Translations under genes and position numbers: made by a program
Notes under the pieces: model-generated
The model's database searches: none
Told to the model about the DNA's origin: nothing
The model's input: only the letters and a program-made list of their open reading frames with translations
Assembly (NCBI GenBank): GCA_023525975.1
Contig: CM042020.1
Coordinates: 9,254,001-9,318,000 of the forward strand
DNA length: 64,000 nucleotides
From: Smallanthus sonchifolius
Lineage: Eukaryota; Streptophyta; Magnoliopsida; Asterales; Asteraceae
Direction: 5' to 3'
Shown: positions 59,302 to 64,000 of the stretch, piece by piece
Position numbering within the stretch: the first letter of the stretch is position 1
How the letters are laid out: every line of letters begins with the position of its first letter

Positions 59302-61100
59302 CACTATAAGGAAATGACCCTGTGCCGACGTCGCCTATACCGACGACATTTGTCGTCGGCATAGGCCACCCTATACCGACGACATTTGTCGTCGGCATAT
59401 GTCACCCTATACCGACGACATGTCGTCGGTATAGGTGAAAACCAAAATTTTGAATGAGACACCCTATAGCGACGACATGTCTTCGCTATAGGGTTGAGGC
59501 AGATTGGAGGGAAAGCTGGCGCCCAATTAATTTTTAGGGAAAACCTATAGCTACGACATGTCGTCACTATAGGTTAATTGTGATTTTCTTTTTGTTTTTT
59601 TTTATTTAATCATTTTTCGTCGGTAAAATTTTTCTTTTTAAATTAAAATAAATTCTGGAAAATCATATGGCGACGACATGTCGTCGCTATAGGTTAATTT
59701 TGATTTCGTTTTTGTTATTTTTATTTAATCAATTTATGTCGGTCAAAAAAAAATTTTAAATTAAAAAAAATTCTCGAAAACCATATGGCGACGACATGTC
59801 GTCGGGATATGTGAAAACCAAAATTTTGAATGAGACACCTTATAGCGACGACATGTCGTCGCTATAGGTTTGAGGCAGATTGGAGGGAAAGCTGCCTCCC
59901 AATGAATTTTTGGGGAAAACCTATAGCGACGACATGTTTGGATGTATATGTTTGTAATTATGTAATTGGACATTTATTTATGTATGTATGTTTGTATGTA
60001 TATGTTTTTAATTATGTAATTGGGCTTTTATTTATGTATGTAATTGTGATGTTTAGGTATATAAGATGGAATTTATTGGTAGCAACTTTCACAAAAACTC
60101 TCGGGATTTAAGGTGAGCTAACATCTGTGTTTCATATTTTAGCTACTTTTTCAAGATTTTGAAGTTTTGTTTGTTTATTTTGGTTAGGTTTTGGAGGAAT
60201 TTCATCATTTCTTTGATTTCTAGCTTTGTGAAGGTAAACACCGGTTTTAATTACTAATTTGTGATGAAATTTGGTTTAGATCTAAGATTTTTATGATTTT
60301 GTATGTATGTGTTATGTATGTACGTTTGTATGTATGAGTATGTATATTTGTATGTATAATGGAATTATTAAATTATGATTAGTTTAGGTCATTTGGTTTA
60401 GATGTGTGCTTATTTTATATAATTTAGTTTATGTAAATTAGTGTTTGTATGTATATGTATGTATGTGTGTAATTTGTGGGTCGAACAAGTTTATGTTTTG
60501 AATGTTTGATTTGTCAGACAAGTTTGTGTGTCGAACAATTTGGATGTTTGGTTTATATTTCAGATATTAGTTTTTATTAGATTTTAATGTTTGAATGGTT
60601 TATATTTAGTGATTTATAGGTTTTTGTTTTTAGAAATTTAATATTTCTGTATAAAATATTAAAAAAAAAGATAAAAAAGAAAAGACCTATAACGACGACA
60701 TGTGGTCGCTATAGGCCTTTTTCAAAAATTATTAAAAAAAACAAAAAACCCTATATCGACGACATGTCGTCGCTATAGGCCTTTTTCAAAAATTATTAAA
60801 AAAAACCCTGTACCGACGACATGTCGTCGCTATAGGCCTTTTTCAAAAATTATTAAAAAAAACCCTATACCGACGACATGTCGTCGCTATAGGCCTTTTT
60901 AAAAAATTATTAAAAAAACAAAAAAACCCTATACCGACGACATGTCGTCGGTATAGAATTTCTTTTTGAAATTTTTAATTAAACCCTATAGCGACGACAA
61001 GTCGTCGGTATAAGCTGACCTATCCCGACAACACCTATCCCGACGACAATCTAGGCTATTGGGACGAGGCAATACCGACGACATGTCGTCGGTATAGGCT
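59302..61100 (+). mobile_element. CACTA-like deletion derivative, copy 2
   Basis: CACTATAAGG at 59302. There are eight or so palindromes up to about 59935, a TATA box at 60058-60065, and a second palindrome block at 60685-61100. In that block consecutive palindromes are spaced by about 57-65 bp with nearly identical spacers (TTTTTCAAAAATTATTAAAA). It ends at the same abrupt junction as copy 1. Confidence 0.75.
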
Positions 61101-62338
61101 TTGGTCTATGTAGTTTCTGTTTCATCCTTGTTATAGCAAATTTTAAATGACAAATTTTTTTTATCAAACTCAATATTTAATCGTTCAGACAAATCTAATG
61201 TTAAAACAATATTCACCAAAATTTGCTTTGTGGTCCAATTTTCTGATGAATGAGCATTTATATACCAACAGTCTACTCCGAAATTGACTCATTCTTCATG
61301 AAGCAAATGAGTCTACATTGTCGTCTCAAAATTACATGTGTTTTTTAATCCAGAAATAGCAATGTTCCTCGTTTCATCAACATTTGTTGCATTAATAGGG
61401 ATATATATAGGGAAGTTCATTTCAGAACAAGCAAATTTTGCGTAAAAAGAGGGAACAAACCTAAATCATTAATTTTTTTGATCCATGGTAAAGTTTTTAA
61501 AAAATTTATACTTCCTCCAATATGTATGTTTATGTACATAAAAAACTATTAAACTAGTTTTTTCATATGTTTTATATATTTAAAAGTTTCCTACACATGT
61601 GTAGGTAAAAAACCTACATGAATTACACATGTGTAAGTATGTATAGAAACGAAATTTGTTCATATTTTTTTGGTTGAATATAATTAAAAACGAATAAATA
61701 TTACATTCATATCATTTTCTTATACTTTAAAACTTTTTAACATTGAAAAAGTGAATGATTCGTTTTGTTCTGCGTGTTCTCGCAATATTTAGTGTTCTGA
61801 ATTAATCTCTCCCCTAATGTTATATAGTTTAAATGTAATTGTTTTATATACATTTGTACTTTTTTTCTAAATTTGTAACATTAAAATAGTAACAATCAAA
61901 AATAAAATAAAAAATGTGTCTTAAACACGTCTCAACCCTCGACGTGGCATGTTTGGGTTCATGCATGCTTGGACCAAAGGTCCAAAATGCCAATCTACAA
62001 ACACGACCCGTGTATTACCGGTACCTATGTCCTCCTATTTTCTGTTCATTTTGTAGTTTAAATTTTCAGTCAACCACTTTGACATAAAATACACATTTAT
62101 AATTAATCAAATGGGTAGAAATTTACATATCCAATCTACATAGTTTTTTTTTCATAAAAAGAAATTAGCAATGTTCCTTATTTCAACCTGATATGTTGCA
62201 CTGTTTGCCAAGCATGATTTAGTTGTCACATGGTTGCTTATTAGTTTCAACTAGTCGACCATTTTACTTATGAGCGAGTTGATTTGGGCTTTGTTTGTCT
62301 CAAACAGGTCAAATCCCGAAAGTTAGCTAGAAGGGTAA

Positions 62339-64000
62339 CACTACAAGGAAATGACCCTGTGCCGACGTCGCCTATACCGACGACATATGTCGTCGGCATA
62401 GGTCACCCTATACCGACGACAAATGTATAGGTGAAAACCAAAATTTTGAATGAGACACCCTATAGCGACGACATGTCTTCGCTATAGGGTTGAGGCAGAT
62501 TGGAGGGAAAGCTGGCGCCCAATGAATTTTTGGGGAAAACCTATAGCGACGACATGTCGTCACTATAGGTTAATTGTGATTTTCTTTTTGTTTTTTTTTA
62601 TTTAATCAATTTTCGTCAGTAAAATTTTTTTTTTAAATTAAAATAAATTCTGGAAAACCATATGGCGACGACATGTCGTCGCTATAGGTTAATTTTGATT
62701 TTGTTTTTGTTTTTTTTATTTAGTCAATTTGCGTCGGTCAAAAAAAAATTTTAAATTAAAAAAAATTCTCGAAAACCCTATGACGACAACATGTCGTCGG
62801 GATAGGTGAAAACCAAAATTTTGAATGGGACACCCTATAGCGACGACATGTCGTCGCTACAGGGTTGAGGCAGATTGGAGAGAAAGCTGGCACCCAATGA
62901 ATTTTTGGGGAAAACCTATAGCGACGACATGTTTGTATGTATATGTTTGTAATTATGTAATTGGACATTTATTTATGTATGTATGTTTGTATGTATATGT
63001 TTGTAATTATGTAATTGGGTTTTTAGTTATGTACGTAATTGTGATGTGTAGGTATATAAGATGGTATTTATTGGGAGCAACTTTCACAAAAACTCTCAGG
63101 ATTTAAGGTGAGCTAACTTTCGGGTTTCATATTTTAGCTACTTTTTCAAGATTTTAAAGTTTTGTTTGTTTATTTTGGTTAGGTTTTGGAGGAATTTCAT
63201 CATTTCTTTGATTTCTAGCTTTGTGAAGGTAAATACTCGTTTAAATTACTAATTTGTGATGAAATTTGGTTTAGATCTAAGATTTTTATGATTTTGTATG
63301 TATGTGTTATGTATGTATGTTTGTATGTAAGAGTATGTACATTTGTATGTATGATGGAATTATTTAATTATGATTAGTTTAGGTCATTTGGTTTAGATGT
63401 ATGCTTATTTTATATAATTTAGTTTATGTAAATTAGTGTTTGTATGTATATGTATGTATGTGTGTAATTTGTGTGTCGAATAAGTTTATGTTTTGAATGT
63501 TTGATTTGTCAGACAAGTTTGTGTGTCGAACAATTTGGATGTTTAGTTTATGTTTCGGATATTAGTTTTTATCTGATTTTAATGTTTGAATGGTTTATAT
63601 TTATTGATTTGCAGGTTTTGTTTTTAGAAATTTAATATTTCTCGATAAAATATTAAAAATTAAAAAAAAAACATAAAAGACCTATACCGACGACATGTCG
63701 TCGCCATAAGCCTTTTTTAAAAATTATTAAAAAAACAAAAAACCCTATACCAACGACATGTCGTCGCAATAGGCCTTTTTCAAAAATTATTAAAAAAAAC
63801 CCTATACCGACGACATGTCGTCGCTATAGGCCTTTTTCAAAAATTATTAAAAAAAAAACCCTATACCGACGACATGTCGTCGCTATAGACCTTTTTAAAA
63901 AATTATTAAAAAAACAAAAAACCCTATGACGACATGTCGTCGGTATAGAATTTCTTTTTGAAATTCTTAATTAAACCCTATAGCGACGACAAGTCGTCGG
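62339..64000 (+). mobile_element. CACTA-like deletion derivative, copy 3 (cut by the window edge)
   Basis: It begins CACTACAAGGAAATGACC, even closer to the canonical CACTACAAGAAA terminus than copies 1 and 2. The TATA box is at 63053-63060. The second palindrome block starts at about 63680 and runs off the window. Confidence 0.75.

Larger units (their letters stand above)
55268..64000 (+). repeat. Tandem array of a ~3-kb unit containing a CACTA-type 5' end
   Basis: Three direct copies begin with TTGGTCTATGTAGTTTCTGT at 55268, 58062 and 61101, giving lengths of 2794 and 3039; the third is cut by the window end near its last 90 bp. Each copy is about 1.1-1.3 kb of non-coding flank, then CACTA terminus, palindromic repeats, TATA box and 5'-UTR-like sequence, then a second palindrome block. 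Copy 1 lacks a segment of about 100 bp (after 55590) and about 180 bp of the first palindrome block that copies 2 and 3 have. No transposase-coding region is present in any copy. Confidence 0.9.

Noticed and set aside
60685..61000. Regularly spaced palindromic repeats resembling a CRISPR array
   Set aside because: Spacers are nearly identical A/T-rich linkers, the context is a plant CACTA end, and no cas gene exists.
56695..63106. Frames rich in TTCRRYR on both strands near the right end
   Set aside because: They are translations of the palindromic CACTA repeats; the same peptide appears on both strands because the DNA is palindromic.

Overview
The window is plant nuclear DNA, almost certainly from a eudicot with a large, retrotransposon-rich genome. 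The evidence is nested plant-type LTR retrotransposons primed by initiator-Met or Asp tRNA, CACTA-type DNA transposon ends, a Tourist-like MITE and a two-exon cytochrome P450 of the CYP71 clan. A member of the daisy family would fit, but the sequence alone does not prove it. Only one apparently intact host gene is visible: the P450 on the minus strand at 52197-54882.

Left two thirds (1-39439): a minus-strand Ty1/copia element (copia-1) is interrupted by a plus-strand Ty3/gypsy element (301-32698) that has 2.9-kb LTRs and a perfect 5-bp target duplication GACAA. The copia reverse transcriptase reads continuously from 32704 onto 1-300 once the insert is ignored. The gypsy element has the order gag-PR-RT-RNH-IN-chromodomain-like tail (Tekay/Del-like). 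It is swollen to 32.4 kb because the PR-RT-RNH segment is present 13 times in direct tandem, with a period of 1800 bp (one unit 1526, one 1796). This array (5162-28192) is the outstanding feature of the window. All 13 units share one junction structure, the same in-frame stop before the protease, and the same loss of the second Asp of the RT active site. One unit is a clear unequal-crossover hybrid, and one carries a 274-bp deletion equal to the spacing of a short internal repeat.

Middle (39440-51362): a truncated gypsy gag-PR relic; a non-autonomous Athila/Tat-like element with 1.75-kb LTRs of form TGATG...CATCA and an Asp-tRNA primer site; an LTR-like promoter fragment carrying seven 15-bp dyad motifs; and a decayed second copia element (copia-2) with short LTR, primer site, repeat-rich leader and gag-PR-IN remnants.

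Right (51363-64000): the P450 gene, with a Tourist-like MITE in its single intron, followed by about 9 kb made of three direct copies of a roughly 3-kb unit. Each copy contains a CACTA-type 5' end (TIR, palindromic subterminal repeats, TATA box, putative first exon and donor site) fused to a second block of the same palindromes, with no recognisable 3' TIR.

Apart from the P450, everything coding here is transposon-derived and broken. The regions are related by nested insertion and by tandem duplication, not by a shared pathway.
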